Of a stretch of 64,000 nt of DNA, positions 1 to 9,107 are shown piece after piece. How positions within the stretch are numbered: position 1 is the stretch's first letter; each line of letters starts with the position of its first letter. The notes beneath the pieces are model-generated. The model made no database searches. It worked only from the letters and a program-made list of their open reading frames with translations, and was not told the origin of the DNA. This DNA is from Synechococcus sp. MVIR-18-1 (lineage in GTDB: Bacteria > Cyanobacteriota > Cyanobacteriia > PCC-6307 > Cyanobiaceae): assembly GCF_014279835.1 (NCBI RefSeq), contig NZ_CP047942.1, forward strand, positions 1,240,001 through 1,304,000, given 5' to 3'. A program made the position numbers and the translations under genes.

Positions 1-326
1 TGGTCAAAACGACTTTCTGTTCGTTTTAAATAACCGGCCACTCCTCCCTGCTGACGCAGAGAGTCGAAGCTTCCATAGCGTCCGGTAATTAATTTGTGTG
101 GATAGGCCTGATGCCCTACATCCCAAACCACTTTGTCCTGGTCCAGATCAAGGGTTTGGTATAGGGCCAGGGTTAATTCAACAACGCCTAATCCAGGGCC
201 AAGATGTCCGCCGCTGTTTGACACCACTTCTAAATGGCGTTCACGAATTTGCTTGGCCACCTCTTCAAGCTGCGCCGCGGACAGTCCGTGCAGCTGATTG
301 GGATGGGTTAATTCGCTCAGATGCAT
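1..326 (-). CDS. dxs: 1-deoxy-D-xylulose-5-phosphate synthase, N-terminal part (cut by window edge)
   Basis: The reverse strand from an ATG at 326 reads [20 protein letters not shown] and continues through [17 protein letters not shown] and [17 protein letters not shown], the thiamine-diphosphate-enzyme N-terminus typical of Dxs. About 108 residues are visible and the rest lies beyond base 1. Dxs condenses pyruvate with glyceraldehyde 3-phosphate, the first step of the MEP isoprenoid pathway that feeds chlorophyll phytol and carotenoids. It is divergent from ilvA with only 50 to 80 bases between the two starts, so the promoters must be packed or overlapping. Identification is secure because the [11 protein letters not shown] and DVGHQAY motifs are diagnostic. 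Confidence 0.93.
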   Translation of the reverse strand, partial: MHLSELTHPNQLHGLSAAQLEEVAKQIRERHLEVVSNSGGHLGPGLGVVELTLALYQTLDLDQDKVVWDVGHQAYPHKLITGRYGSFDSLRQQGGVAGYLKRTESRFD

Positions 327-405
327 ACCCATCCCAAGACCGATTCAGTCAATCTACGAGCCTCCCCGACCCTTCGCGATGGTGAGTGGTTGTCAGACTG
401 CAGTG

Positions 406-1932
406 ATGGATCATTATTTGCCGAGGATCCTGCGCGCCCGCGTCTATGACGTGGCCAGGGAAACCCCTTTAGAACTTGCCAACAACCTGAGCCGAAGGTT
501 GGGCAACAGCGTTTGGTTGAAACGGGAAGACCTTCAACCCGTCTTCTCCTTCAAGTTGCGTGGTGCATACAACCGAATGGCTCAACTTTCTGAAGCTGAG
601 CTGAAACTCGGGGTGATCGCCTCAAGTGCTGGAAATCATGCACAAGGAGTGGCACTTAGTGCATCTCACCTCGGTTGTAGAGCCGTGATCGTGATGCCGG
701 TCACCACCCCTGGCGTGAAAGTTGATGCTGTCCGCCAGTTGGGAGCAGAGGTGGTCCTGCATGGTGAGACTTACGACGAGGCCTATGCGGAGGCCAGGTC
801 ACGCAGCGAAGCGGAACAACTTTGCTTTATCCATCCGTTTGACGATCCGGAGGTGATTGCTGGACAGGGAACGGTGGGCATGGAGATCCTCCGACAGTGC
901 CATCAGCCACCCGATGCGATTTATGTGGCTGTGGGTGGTGGTGGTTTGATCGGCGGAATCGCCGTGTACGTGAAAAGTCTCTGGCCTGACGTTCAAATCA
1001 TTGGTGTTGAACCCCACGACGCTGCCGCCATGACGCTGTCGTTAGAGGCCGGTGAACGCATTCGATTGCCACAGGTGGGTCTATTTGCAGATGGAGTCGC
1101 TGTCCGTGAGGTGGGTGAGCACACCTTTGCTTTGGCCCAGAAGTACGTTGATGACATCGTCACGGTGAGCACCGATGAAATCTGTGCAGCCATCAAAGAT
1201 GTTTTTGAAGACACCCGTTCGATTCTCGAACCGGCAGGTGCCCTCGCGATTGCGGGACTCAAGGCTGATGTAAGCCGGCGGTCGCTTCAGAATCAAAACC
1301 TTGTTGCTGTTGCCTGTGGAGCGAACATCAATTTCGCGCGCCTGCGCTTCGTTGCTGAGCGTGCCGAATTAGGTGAGGAACGTGAAGCGATGCTCGCCGT
1401 AGAAATCCCCGAGCGTCCGGGAAGTCTTCGCTGCCTATGTGAATTGCTGGCAGACCGGAGCCTGACTGAATTTTCCTATCGAATGGGGGCTGGTGATCAG
1501 GCCCACATTTTCATGGGCGTTCAGGTGAGCGGGCCCGATGACAGAGCGACTTTGATCGACCATCTCAAAGCGCACGGTTATGCCTGCCTAGATCTCAGTG
1601 ACGATGAACTCTCGAAGGTGCATCTCCGGCACATGGTTGGGGGTCGACTCCCCGCGAGTTCATCGGCCAGCAATGTTCAGGAGCTGCTTTATCGCTTTGA
1701 GTTTCCAGAGCGCCCAGGGGCCTTAATGCGCTTCGTGACGGCCTTGCATCGCGACTGGAGCATCAGCATTTTCCACTACAGAAATCATGGAGCTGATGTT
1801 GGTCGGATTGTGGTCGGTGTTCTTGTTAGCACCGATGATCTCAAGGACTGGCAATCCTTCCTAAGTGACCTTGGTTACAGCAGTTGGGAAGAAACAAGTA
1901 ATCCTGCTTACCAACTCTTTCTTGGTGGATGA
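406..1932 (+). CDS. ilvA: Threonine ammonia-lyase, biosynthetic, with two ACT-like domains
   Basis: PLP enzyme that deaminates threonine to 2-oxobutanoate, the committed step of isoleucine synthesis. From the ATG at 406 the protein is 508 residues, close to the usual length of the long biosynthetic form. The PLP lysine is in SFKLRGAYN at about residue 50 and the phosphate-binding glycine loop is GGGGLIGG at about residue 178. Two ThrD/ACT-like regulatory segments follow, beginning near EIPERPGSLRCLCELL and FEFPERPGALMRFVTAL, so feedback inhibition by isoleucine is expected from the family. An ATG at 379 is an alternative start; the open frame reaches 298, but that stretch overlaps the divergent dxs start and reads unlike protein. 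Confidence 0.95.
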   Translation: MDHYLPRILRARVYDVARETPLELANNLSRRLGNSVWLKREDLQPVFSFKLRGAYNRMAQLSEAELKLGVIASSAGNHAQGVALSASHLGCRAVIVMPVTTPGVKVDAVRQLGAEVVLHGETYDEAYAEARSRSEAEQLCFIHPFDDPEVIAGQGTVGMEILRQCHQPPDAIYVAVGGGGLIGGIAVYVKSLWPDVQIIGVEPHDAAAMTLSLEAGERIRLPQVGLFADGVAVREVGEHTFALAQKYVDDIVTVSTDEICAAIKDVFEDTRSILEPAGALAIAGLKADVSRRSLQNQNLVAVACGANINFARLRFVAERAELGEEREAMLAVEIPERPGSLRCLCELLADRSLTEFSYRMGAGDQAHIFMGVQVSGPDDRATLIDHLKAHGYACLDLSDDELSKVHLRHMVGGRLPASSSASNVQELLYRFEFPERPGALMRFVTALHRDWSISIFHYRNHGADVGRIVVGVLVSTDDLKDWQSFLSDLGYSSWEETSNPAYQLFLGG

Positions 1933-2022
1933 GGTGGTGTGAATGGCTAAAACCTGCACCAGCGTTACTTTGAAACCGGTTCATATGGGGAGGTAATGGC
2001 ACAAGGATTGGAGCGAAGCAAC

Positions 2023-2526
2023 ATGCAGGAGTTCAATCTCTCTCTTCCAGCTCGCTTGGAGGCCATCCTCTACCTGAAGGGAAAAGCCCTCTCCCTTTCG
2101 GAGTTGGCTGAGCTAGCTGACGCCAGTGAAAAAGAAGCTGAACAGGGCTTACTCGCGTTGGTTGCTGGTTATGCCCAACGGGATACGGCTTTAGAAATTC
2201 ATGAAAACAGCGGACGTTACAGCCTTCAGCTTCGGGCTGGTCTTGGAGAACTGGTTCGTAATCTTCTACCGGTCAATCTGTCCACCGCAACGCTGAGAAC
2301 GCTTGCAACGATTGCCTTGAAACGACGAATTCTTCAGTCGGAGCTCGTTGAATTAAGGGGGTCAGGCGCCTACGACCACATCAAAGAGCTGCTCAGTCAG
2401 AACTTCATTGAACGCAAACGCCAAAGCGAGGGGCGCTCGTATTGGCTCAGCCTTTCTGAAAAGTTTCATCGCACATTTTCTGTGCTTCCTGATAGAGGGA
2501 TCTCAGAACCAGACCAGGCTGCATAA
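2023..2526 (+). CDS. scpB: Segregation and condensation protein B
   Basis: Winged-helix subunit of the SMC-ScpA-ScpB condensin, which compacts and helps segregate the chromosome. About 167 residues from the ATG at 2023 (MQEFNLSLPARLEAILYLKG); an upstream ATG at 1996 would add nine residues. The N-terminal helix with EAILYLKGKALSLSELAELA and the second winged-helix stretch LRTLATIALKRRILQSELVE with GSGAYDHIKELLSQNFIERK match the family. It follows ilvA on the same strand by about 90 bases and precedes the yggT gene by 33, so co-transcription with yggT is likely. Confidence 0.85.
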   Translation: MQEFNLSLPARLEAILYLKGKALSLSELAELADASEKEAEQGLLALVAGYAQRDTALEIHENSGRYSLQLRAGLGELVRNLLPVNLSTATLRTLATIALKRRILQSELVELRGSGAYDHIKELLSQNFIERKRQSEGRSYWLSLSEKFHRTFSVLPDRGISEPDQAA

Positions 2527-2559
2527 AGTTCACCTATTACTCACGCTCAAGAAGCACCA

Positions 2560-2862
2560 ATGGATTTGAGTTTTGTTTCCACCTTTCTTCAGATCATTGC
2601 CCAGACGCTACAGATTTATTCGTTTGTCTTAATCGTTCGAGTGCTTCTCACCTGGTTCCCAAATGTGGATATGGGGAACCCAGTGCTTAGCACCGTGAGT
2701 TCGATTACCGACCCCTACCTCAATGCCTTTCGGGGCCTGATCCCTCCACTAGGAGGGCTGGATCTTTCTGCCATTCTCGCCTTCGTTGCCCTGAGCTTGA
2801 TGCAGCAGCTCCTGGTGTCCGCCAGTTACGCGTTTGCCGGTGGCTTTGGCAACTACGGCTAA
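2560..2862 (+). CDS. YggT family membrane protein
   Basis: A 100-residue integral membrane protein with two long hydrophobic segments, at about residues 15-35 and 68-90, separated by the family signature LTWFPNVDMGNPVLSTVSSI, TDPYLNAFRGLIPPLGGLDLS. YggT proteins are widespread in bacteria and in chloroplasts (CCB3/YlmG), where they are linked to cytochrome assembly and nucleoid distribution; the exact role in cyanobacteria is unsettled. It lies 33 bases after scpB on the same strand. The match is good, but function is by family only. Confidence 0.85.
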   Translation: MDLSFVSTFLQIIAQTLQIYSFVLIVRVLLTWFPNVDMGNPVLSTVSSITDPYLNAFRGLIPPLGGLDLSAILAFVALSLMQQLLVSASYAFAGGFGNYG

Positions 2863-2898
2863 GGACGATTTGAGTATGGACAATTTGAGACAAGGGCC

Positions 2899-3228
2899 TC
2901 AGCGATGATCGCCGCTCCCTTTCAGCTGCCCACGCGCTGAACGATCACGCAATTTGCTGAGGTTTTGGTTGGCCACATCCTCCAGCTCATACCCAAGTTC
3001 GCTGGCTAGTTGAGCGACGTACCAGAGCACATCACCCAGCTCCAGGGCAATCTCAGCTCTTACCTCATCGTCAAAGTGTCCTGCTCGATCGCGTAGCACC
3101 TTTTTCACTTTGTCTGCGACCTCCCCCGCCTCACCAGTCAGTCCGAGGGTTGGATAGATGGGATTGCTGCCAGCATCTGGGTACAGAGCGGTGAGCCGTG
3201 CAGCGGCCTGATAGGCATTCAGGTCCAT
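2899..3228 (-). CDS. MazG-like nucleotide pyrophosphohydrolase
   Basis: A small all-alpha NTP-PPase of 109 residues from the ATG at 3228 (MDLNAYQAAARLTALYP). The metal-binding pattern is present: GLTGEAGEVADKVKK gives the first ExxE pair, and EIALELGDVLWYVAQLASEL gives the ExxxD segment. Such enzymes hydrolyse nucleoside triphosphates to monophosphates and pyrophosphate and can act as house-cleaning enzymes. In-frame ATGs at 3237, 3252 and 3255 are alternatives; the frame stays open to 3546, but that part is antisense to pyk and should not be used. It is divergent from pyk and convergent with yggT. Confidence 0.8.
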   Translation of the reverse strand: MDLNAYQAAARLTALYPDAGSNPIYPTLGLTGEAGEVADKVKKVLRDRAGHFDDEVRAEIALELGDVLWYVAQLASELGYELEDVANQNLSKLRDRSARGQLKGSGDHR

Positions 3229-3317
3229 ACGAAACATGTTGAAGAGAGTCATCATCCAACAAGTTGTCGAGTCCAAAAGGGCAAGACGGTAGATTCCGCA
3301 AGCTTCAAGACCTGTGG

Positions 3318-5102
3318 ATGGCCCAGATCGATCTAACCCGTAGAACCAAGATCGTGGCCACCATTGGGCCCGCAACGGAAAGCCCTGAAAGGATCCGTGA
3401 ACTGATTCAAGCCGGAGCGACCACGTTTCGACTGAACTTCTCCCATGGAGATCACAGCGAGCACGCTGAAAGGATCGCCACGATTCGACAGGTGGCCCAC
3501 GAATTGGGAGCCCACATCGGCATCCTTCAGGATCTTCAGGGTCCAAAGATCCGCTTAGGTCGGTTCGAAGAAGGTCCGATCACGCTCGCGAAAGGTGATC
3601 AATTCGCACTCACGGCTAAGCAGGTGCGTTGCAATCAGACGGTTGCAACGGTCACCTACGACAAGCTGGCCGAAGAAGTGTCTGCTGGAAGTCGCATCCT
3701 TCTTGATGACGGTCGCGTTGAAATGAAGGTTGAGCGAGTCGATGCCGTCGACCAGACCCTTCACTGCTCGGTCACGGTTCCTGGCGTGTTGTCCAACAAC
3801 AAGGGGGTGAATTTCCCTGATGTGCAGCTCTCTGTAAGAGCTCTCACCACAAAAGATCGTCAGGATCTCGCCTTTGGTCTTCAGCAGGGTGTGGACTGGG
3901 TCGCGCTGAGCTTCGTGCGCAACCCCTCTGACATGCAGGAGATCAGAGAACTGATTCGTAAGCACGGTTACACCACTCCTGTGGTCGCAAAAATCGAAAA
4001 GTTCGAAGCGATTGATCAAATTGACGCGATCTTGCCGCTTTGTGATGGCGTGATGGTGGCCCGTGGAGATCTAGGGGTTGAAATGCCCGCAGAAGAGGTT
4101 CCTCTCCTTCAAAAAGATCTGATCCACAAAGCCAACAGCCTCGGGATTCCGATCATTACGGCAACTCAGATGCTCGATTCCATGGCTTCGAGCCCTAGAC
4201 CTACGCGTGCCGAGGTGAGTGACGTTGCCAACGCCATCCTTGATGGCACTGATGCCGTGATGCTGTCCAATGAAACCGCCGTAGGTGACTTTCCTGTTGA
4301 GGCCGTTGAGACGATGGCGACGATCGCCAGACGGATCGAACGCGATTATCCCCAACGGCCCATTGATACCCATCTGCCGAGCACGATTCCGAATGCGATC
4401 AGTGGGGCAGTGAGCAGCATTGCTCGCCAGCTCAATGCCGCGGCGATTTTGCCCTTAACCAAAAGTGGTGCCACCGCTCATAACGTCAGTAAATTCAGGC
4501 CCTCTACTCCCATCCTTGCGATCACCAGCGAAGTCAATGTGGCGCGCAAACTTCAATTGGTTTGGGGTGTGTCACCACTGCTGATTGAAACCCAGAAGAG
4601 CACCACCGCGACCTTCACCTTGGCGATGGCTTACGCCCAAGAGCTTGGTGTGGTGAAAGACGGTGATCTTTGCGTGCAAACAGCGGGAACACTGGCTGGA
4701 ATTAGTGGCTCTACAGATTTGATCAAAGTGGGGATTGTGAGTGCTGTTCTCGGTCGAGGTACGGGCTTTGGAAGTGGCTCTGTTAGCGGAAAAGTACGCA
4801 TAGCGATGTCTGCAAGTGATTGCGCCCGACTCGAACCAGGAGACATCCTTGTGGCTCGTGAAACGACAGCTGACTACCTCGACGGCATTCGTGAAGCTGC
4901 AGCTGTCATCACAGAACAACCTGGAGAGGATTCTCACGCTGCCGTCATCGCCAAACGACTGGGCGTTCCAGTGATCACAGGGGTGGTCAATGCCACGCAA
5001 GACCTTAGAGAAGGCGAAGTTGTCACCTTGCACGTGAAAGATGGTTTGGTTCATCGGGGTACCGGCAGCAACGTGGCGATGAAATTAGACACCATGCTCT
5101 GA
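3318..5102 (+). CDS. pyk: Pyruvate kinase with C-terminal PEP-utiliser domain
   Basis: Converts PEP and ADP to pyruvate and ATP, the last step of glycolysis. The start MAQIDLTRRTKIVATIGPAT at 3318 is typical; the open frame runs up to 3264. Visible motifs are NFSHGDHSEH, LQDLQGPKIRLG, KIEKFEAIDQID and MVARGDLGVEMP with TATQMLDSM. The protein is about 594 residues, some 120 longer than the classical 470-residue enzyme. The extra C-terminus carries the PEP-utilising mobile-domain motif EQPGEDSHAAVIAKRLGVP with its histidine, an architecture found in cyanobacteria and Bacillus. It starts about 90 bases from the divergent MazG-like gene and is followed after 19 bases by an ABC permease. Confidence 0.95.
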   Translation: MAQIDLTRRTKIVATIGPATESPERIRELIQAGATTFRLNFSHGDHSEHAERIATIRQVAHELGAHIGILQDLQGPKIRLGRFEEGPITLAKGDQFALTAKQVRCNQTVATVTYDKLAEEVSAGSRILLDDGRVEMKVERVDAVDQTLHCSVTVPGVLSNNKGVNFPDVQLSVRALTTKDRQDLAFGLQQGVDWVALSFVRNPSDMQEIRELIRKHGYTTPVVAKIEKFEAIDQIDAILPLCDGVMVARGDLGVEMPAEEVPLLQKDLIHKANSLGIPIITATQMLDSMASSPRPTRAEVSDVANAILDGTDAVMLSNETAVGDFPVEAVETMATIARRIERDYPQRPIDTHLPSTIPNAISGAVSSIARQLNAAAILPLTKSGATAHNVSKFRPSTPILAITSEVNVARKLQLVWGVSPLLIETQKSTTATFTLAMAYAQELGVVKDGDLCVQTAGTLAGISGSTDLIKVGIVSAVLGRGTGFGSGSVSGKVRIAMSASDCARLEPGDILVARETTADYLDGIREAAAVITEQPGEDSHAAVIAKRLGVPVITGVVNATQDLREGEVVTLHVKDGLVHRGTGSNVAMKLDTML

Positions 5103-5121
5103 GTTAGGTCCCTAACCGTTC

Positions 5122-6351
5122 ATGGCTAGCAAGCTGCCTCTTGCCGACACCGTCGGCATGGCTCTCACCACACTCAAGGCAAATCGCTTACGTAGTTTGC
5201 TCACGATGCTTGGCATCGTGATTGGTAATGCCTCCGTCATCACGCTGGTTGGTGTGGGACGAGGTGCCCAAAATTTGGCGGAGAACCAGCTCAGCAGTCT
5301 TGGAGCCAACGTGTTGTTTGTGGTTCCTGGGAGCAATGACACGCGAAGGCAGGGGGTGGCATTTCCGCGAACCTTGGTGCTGGACGATGCCACTGCCATT
5401 GCAACTCAAGTTCCAAGTGTCAAACGGGTCGCTCCTCAGATCTCAGCCAATGAAGTGGTGCAGGCGGGAGCGAGGAGTACGAGCGCCTCGATCTCAGGGG
5501 TAACAGCAGCGTTTTTACCGGTGCGTAGTTTTGAGGTTGCCCGTGGTCGATTCATCAGTTCCGAGGATGATCTGAGCGCGAAGACTGTTGTGGTGATTGG
5601 TCCAGATCTTCGTGACAAGCTCTTCCCTTCTGGTGCAGCTGTTGGTCAAAGCATTCGGATTAGAGACCAGAGTTTTTCTGTCATTGGGGTGATGGAGCCC
5701 AAGGGAGCGGTCTTTGGTTCAAACCAGGATGAAAACGCCTACATCCCGCTAACAACCATGGTGAGTCGCCTCACTGGCCGTGACCCCACCTATGGAGTCA
5801 GTCTCAGTTTCATCAGTGTTGAAGCGAACGATGAAAAAAGCACAGGGCCAGCCAAGTTTCAAATCACCAATTTGCTGCGGCAACGGCATCGCATCTTGCG
5901 CAAAGACGATTTTGCTGTCAGATCTCAGAAGGATGCTCTCACCATCGTTGGCACGATTACAGGCGGCCTAACCCTGATGCTCGGTGCGATCGGAGGCGTT
6001 TCTCTGCTCGTTGGGGGCATCGGAATCATGAACATCATGTTGGTATCCGTTAGCGAGCGCACAGAAGAAATCGGCTTGCGCAAAGCATTGGGTGCACGTA
6101 GTTCCGATGTCCTTCGCCAGTTTTTGGTTGAAAGTCTTGTTTTGGCGAGCCTTGGTGGCGTGATTGGAACCGCAGTAGGACTTGGCACCGTGGCAGCTGT
6201 TGCCTTCTTTACGCCCTTACCGGCAGCGATTGGTGCTTCGACAATTTTGGTGACGGTGGGGCTATCCGGATCCATCGGTCTGTTTTTCGGAGTTGTCCCT
6301 GCCAAGCGCGCAGCGATGCTCGATCCGATCGTTGCATTAAGAAGCCTTTAA
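5122..6351 (+). CDS. ABC transporter permease, MacB/FtsX type
   Basis: A 409-residue MacB-like permease. The N-terminus (ALTTLKANRLRSLLTMLGIVIGNASVI) holds the first membrane helix, followed by a periplasmic MacB-PCD-like domain and then three C-terminal helices in an FtsX domain with GGIGIMNIMLVSVSERTEEI, GLRKALGARSSDVLRQFLVE and a closing PAKRAAMLDPIVALR. The family works with a separate ATPase in exporting lipoproteins, peptides or antibiotics, or in transmitting force to envelope hydrolases. No ATPase gene is adjacent, so its partner must lie outside this window. It starts 19 bases after pyk, suggesting read-through from that gene. Confidence 0.85.
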   Translation: MASKLPLADTVGMALTTLKANRLRSLLTMLGIVIGNASVITLVGVGRGAQNLAENQLSSLGANVLFVVPGSNDTRRQGVAFPRTLVLDDATAIATQVPSVKRVAPQISANEVVQAGARSTSASISGVTAAFLPVRSFEVARGRFISSEDDLSAKTVVVIGPDLRDKLFPSGAAVGQSIRIRDQSFSVIGVMEPKGAVFGSNQDENAYIPLTTMVSRLTGRDPTYGVSLSFISVEANDEKSTGPAKFQITNLLRQRHRILRKDDFAVRSQKDALTIVGTITGGLTLMLGAIGGVSLLVGGIGIMNIMLVSVSERTEEIGLRKALGARSSDVLRQFLVESLVLASLGGVIGTAVGLGTVAAVAFFTPLPAAIGASTILVTVGLSGSIGLFFGVVPAKRAAMLDPIVALRSL

Positions 6352-6419
6352 TTCACCTTGCCTCGAAACAGCGGTTTAGGTAAGGAAACTCTTACAGTCT
6401 TGCTACTCACGATGAATCC

Positions 6420-8351
6420 ATGAATCAACGCTGGCGTCAGATAGCCCTTTGGATTCTTCCCATAGGCGTCGCGTTGCTGCTTGTTTGGCAGCTGGTTGGA
6501 AGCGGAGCTCTCAATAATCTTCGCAGCAGTAGTGCTCCCACGAGCGGCTCTACCACAGTTGCTCCACGCAATGCTGCCGTTGCTCGAATGAGCTACGGAC
6601 GCTTCTTGGATTACGTGGCAGCTGGTCGCGTCACGGCGGTTGATATTTACGACGGTGGCCGTAACGCAGTTGTAGAAGCGGTTGATCCTGATCTTGATAA
6701 TCGCGTTCAAAGGCTCCGTGTTGATCTTCCTGGCTTAGCTCCTGAGCTAATCAACACCCTGAAAGAAGAGGGCATCAGTTTCGATATTCATCCACCGAAG
6801 ACTGCTCCTCCTGCCCTTGGAATTCTCGGCAATCTTTTGTTCCCCCTGTTGCTGATCGGATCTTTGATCTTTTTGGCTCGTCGTGGCAACTCCATGCCTG
6901 GCGGTCCTGGTCAAGCGATGCAATTCGGTAAGACGAAAGCTCGTTTTGCAATGGAAGCCGATACCGGTGTGAAATTTGATGATGTGGCCGGTGTTAGCGA
7001 AGCGAAGCAAGATTTGCAGGAAGTGGTGACCTTTTTGAAGCAGCCTGAGCGCTTTACTTCAGTTGGTGCACAAATTCCTAAGGGTGTTTTGTTAGTTGGC
7101 CCTCCGGGAACTGGCAAGACTCTTCTTGCTAAAGCCATCGCTGGAGAAGCTGGTGTTCCTTTCTTCTCCCTCTCTGGTTCTGAATTCGTTGAAATGTTTG
7201 TGGGTGTCGGTGCTAGCCGGGTCCGAGATCTGTTTAAACGTGCGAAGGAAAACAGCCCTTGCCTCATCTTTATTGATGAAATTGATGCCGTAGGCCGTCA
7301 GCGTGGTGCTGGAATTGGTGGTGGTAACGATGAGCGTGAGCAAACGCTTAATCAGCTGCTCACAGAAATGGATGGTTTCGAGGGAAATAGCGGAATCATC
7401 ATTCTTGCCGCGACTAACAGACCTGACGTTCTTGACTCTGCGCTAATGCGTCCAGGTCGTTTTGACCGTCAAGTCACCGTTGATGCACCTGATATCAAAG
7501 GTCGTCTTTCCATCCTTGAAGTTCATTCAAGAAACAAAAAGCTCGAAGAAACCCTTACTCTCGACAGCATTGCAAGAAGGACTCCTGGTTTTACAGGGGC
7601 AGACCTTGCCAATTTGTTGAACGAAGCGGCGATCCTTACGGCACGACGTCGCAAGGAAAGCATCGGTATTTCTGAAATTGATGATGCCGTGGATCGCATC
7701 ATTGCCGGAATGGAAGGTCATCCCCTCACCGATGGTCGAAGCAAGCGACTGATTGCCTATCACGAGGTTGGACATGCCTTAGTTGGCACGCTTGTAAAAG
7801 ATCACGATCCTGTTCAAAAGGTCACGTTGATTCCACGTGGACAGGCACAGGGTTTGACTTGGTTCTCACCTGATGAAGAGCAGATGCTCGTCTCGCGCGC
7901 CCAACTCAAAGCTCGCATCATGGGGGCTTTGGGAGGTCGCGCTGCTGAAGACGTTGTGTTTGGTCACTCCGAAGTCACGACTGGCGCTGGTGGAGATATT
8001 CAAATGGTGGCCTCTCTGGCTCGCCAAATGGTGACTCAATTTGGGATGAGTCAGTTAGGACCAATGGCACTTGAGGGTGGCAACCAGGAAGTGTTCCTTG
8101 GTCGCGATCTGATGACAAGGAGCGATGTTTCCGATGCCATCTCCAAGCAAATTGATGAACAAGTGCGCTTGATCGTCATGAAGCTCTACGAGGAGACCGT
8201 TGCACTCGTAGGCCAACATCGCCAAGCCATGGATAAATTAGTCGAGCAGCTTATCGAACAGGAAACATTAGATGGAGATGAATTCCGTGTTGTTGTTGCT
8301 GAATTCACAGAAATCCCCGAAAAGGAACGATTCTCTCCCCTACTAGCTTGA
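6420..8351 (+). CDS. ftsH: ATP-dependent zinc metalloprotease FtsH
   Basis: Membrane-anchored AAA+ protease of 643 residues. Two membrane helices are visible, at about residues 8-28 and 136-154, flanking the lumenal or periplasmic domain. Then come Walker [20 protein letters not shown] near residue 228, Walker [13 protein letters not shown], the arginine-finger region [15 protein letters not shown] and the zinc site HEVGHALVG near residue 448. Cyanobacteria carry several FtsH proteins, including those that degrade damaged D1 protein in photosystem II repair; which paralogue this is cannot be told from one copy. The gene ends at a strong terminator shared with the convergent clpP. Confidence 0.96.
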   Translation: MNQRWRQIALWILPIGVALLLVWQLVGSGALNNLRSSSAPTSGSTTVAPRNAAVARMSYGRFLDYVAAGRVTAVDIYDGGRNAVVEAVDPDLDNRVQRLRVDLPGLAPELINTLKEEGISFDIHPPKTAPPALGILGNLLFPLLLIGSLIFLARRGNSMPGGPGQAMQFGKTKARFAMEADTGVKFDDVAGVSEAKQDLQEVVTFLKQPERFTSVGAQIPKGVLLVGPPGTGKTLLAKAIAGEAGVPFFSLSGSEFVEMFVGVGASRVRDLFKRAKENSPCLIFIDEIDAVGRQRGAGIGGGNDEREQTLNQLLTEMDGFEGNSGIIILAATNRPDVLDSALMRPGRFDRQVTVDAPDIKGRLSILEVHSRNKKLEETLTLDSIARRTPGFTGADLANLLNEAAILTARRRKESIGISEIDDAVDRIIAGMEGHPLTDGRSKRLIAYHEVGHALVGTLVKDHDPVQKVTLIPRGQAQGLTWFSPDEEQMLVSRAQLKARIMGALGGRAAEDVVFGHSEVTTGAGGDIQMVASLARQMVTQFGMSQLGPMALEGGNQEVFLGRDLMTRSDVSDAISKQIDEQVRLIVMKLYEETVALVGQHRQAMDKLVEQLIEQETLDGDEFRVVVAEFTEIPEKERFSPLLA

Positions 8352-8356
8352 ATAAA

Positions 8357-8387
8357 AAAGACCAGGTTTTGGGAAAACCTGGTCTTT
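8357..8387 (+). terminator. Intrinsic terminator-like hairpin after ftsH (first of two)
   Basis: A perfect 14-bp inverted repeat, AAAGACCAGGTTTT and AAAACCTGGTCTTT, with a GGG loop, beginning five bases after the ftsH stop. The run of A before the stem makes it also usable on the opposite strand. Confidence 0.75.
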
Positions 8388-8407
8388 CAGTTGGTTAGTG
8401 ATGATTT

Positions 8408-8437
8408 AAAAGACCCTCATTTTGAGGGTCTTTTTTT
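8408..8437 (+). terminator. Second intrinsic terminator, overlapping the clpP stop codon
   Basis: Inverted repeat AAAGACCCTCA and TGAGGGTCTTT around a TTT loop, followed by a run of seven T on the plus strand. The T run overlaps the TAA stop of the convergent clpP at 8436-8438. With the hairpin at 8357 it forms a tandem terminator pair in the 84 bases between ftsH and clpP. Confidence 0.8.
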
Positions 8438-9026
8438 ATACAGAGCGAACTGGGCTCTTATCAATGACATTGTCGATCAAGCCATATTCCATCGCCTGTT
8501 GTGGGGACATAAAGAAATCGCGGTCGGTATCGGCTTGGATTTTGTCTAGAGGTTGTCCAGTGCGATCAGCCAATTCATGATTGAGACGATCTTTAAGGAA
8601 CAAGATTTCGTCGGCTTGGATTCGAATATCACTGGCCTGACCACTTGCTCCTCCTAAGGGCTGGTGAATCATGATCCGAGAATGCTGCAAACTGCTGCGC
8701 TTGCCTTTCGCGCCAGCACAGAGCAGAAATGCACCCATGCTCGCGGCAAGTCCAACACAGACTGTGTGCACATCCGGCTTGATGTGTTGCATGGTGTCAA
8801 AAATTCCAAGCCCGTCGTAAACAGAACCGCCGGGGGAATTCACATATAGGAAGATCTCTTTTTCGGGGTCTTCCGCTTCGAGAAAAAGAAGCTGAGCAAC
8901 GATTCGATTGGCGGAATCGCTGGTAACAGGCTCGCCTAAGAAAATAATTCGCTCCCTTAAGAGACGAGAATAAATATCAAAAGCCCTTTCTCCTCTTCCT
9001 GATTCCTCGATCACGATCGGGATCAT
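8436..9026 (-). CDS. clpP: ATP-dependent Clp protease proteolytic subunit
   Basis: Serine protease core of the Clp machine, 196 residues, the usual length. [20 protein letters not shown] is the standard mature N-terminus, so no propeptide is predicted. The nucleophile serine is in [14 protein letters not shown], the histidine in [16 protein letters not shown] and the acidic residue in the [20 protein letters not shown] segment. Cyanobacteria have several clpP paralogues; having the full triad, this is a catalytic one and not a ClpR. A clpS gene lies at 11561, but the two are not in one operon. Confidence 0.95.
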   Translation of the reverse strand: MIPIVIEESGRGERAFDIYSRLLRERIIFLGEPVTSDSANRIVAQLLFLEAEDPEKEIFLYVNSPGGSVYDGLGIFDTMQHIKPDVHTVCVGLAASMGAFLLCAGAKGKRSSLQHSRIMIHQPLGGASGQASDIRIQADEILFLKDRLNHELADRTGQPLDKIQADTDRDFFMSPQQAMEYGLIDNVIDKSPVRSV

Positions 9027-9107
9027 GTTGCATAGCTTCAGTTAGAACAATCCTAACGGCGGCGGCAGCGGCGCTATGGTCTTGATTCAAAGTGGGGTGG
9101 AAGGACC

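Noticed and set aside
298-405. N-terminal extension of ilvA
   Set aside because: It overlaps the divergent dxs start, and the family's conserved start is near residue 37 of that frame.
2899-3546. 215-residue reading of the MazG-like gene
   Set aside because: The N-terminal 100 residues are antisense to pyk and do not look like protein; the domain starts at 3228.
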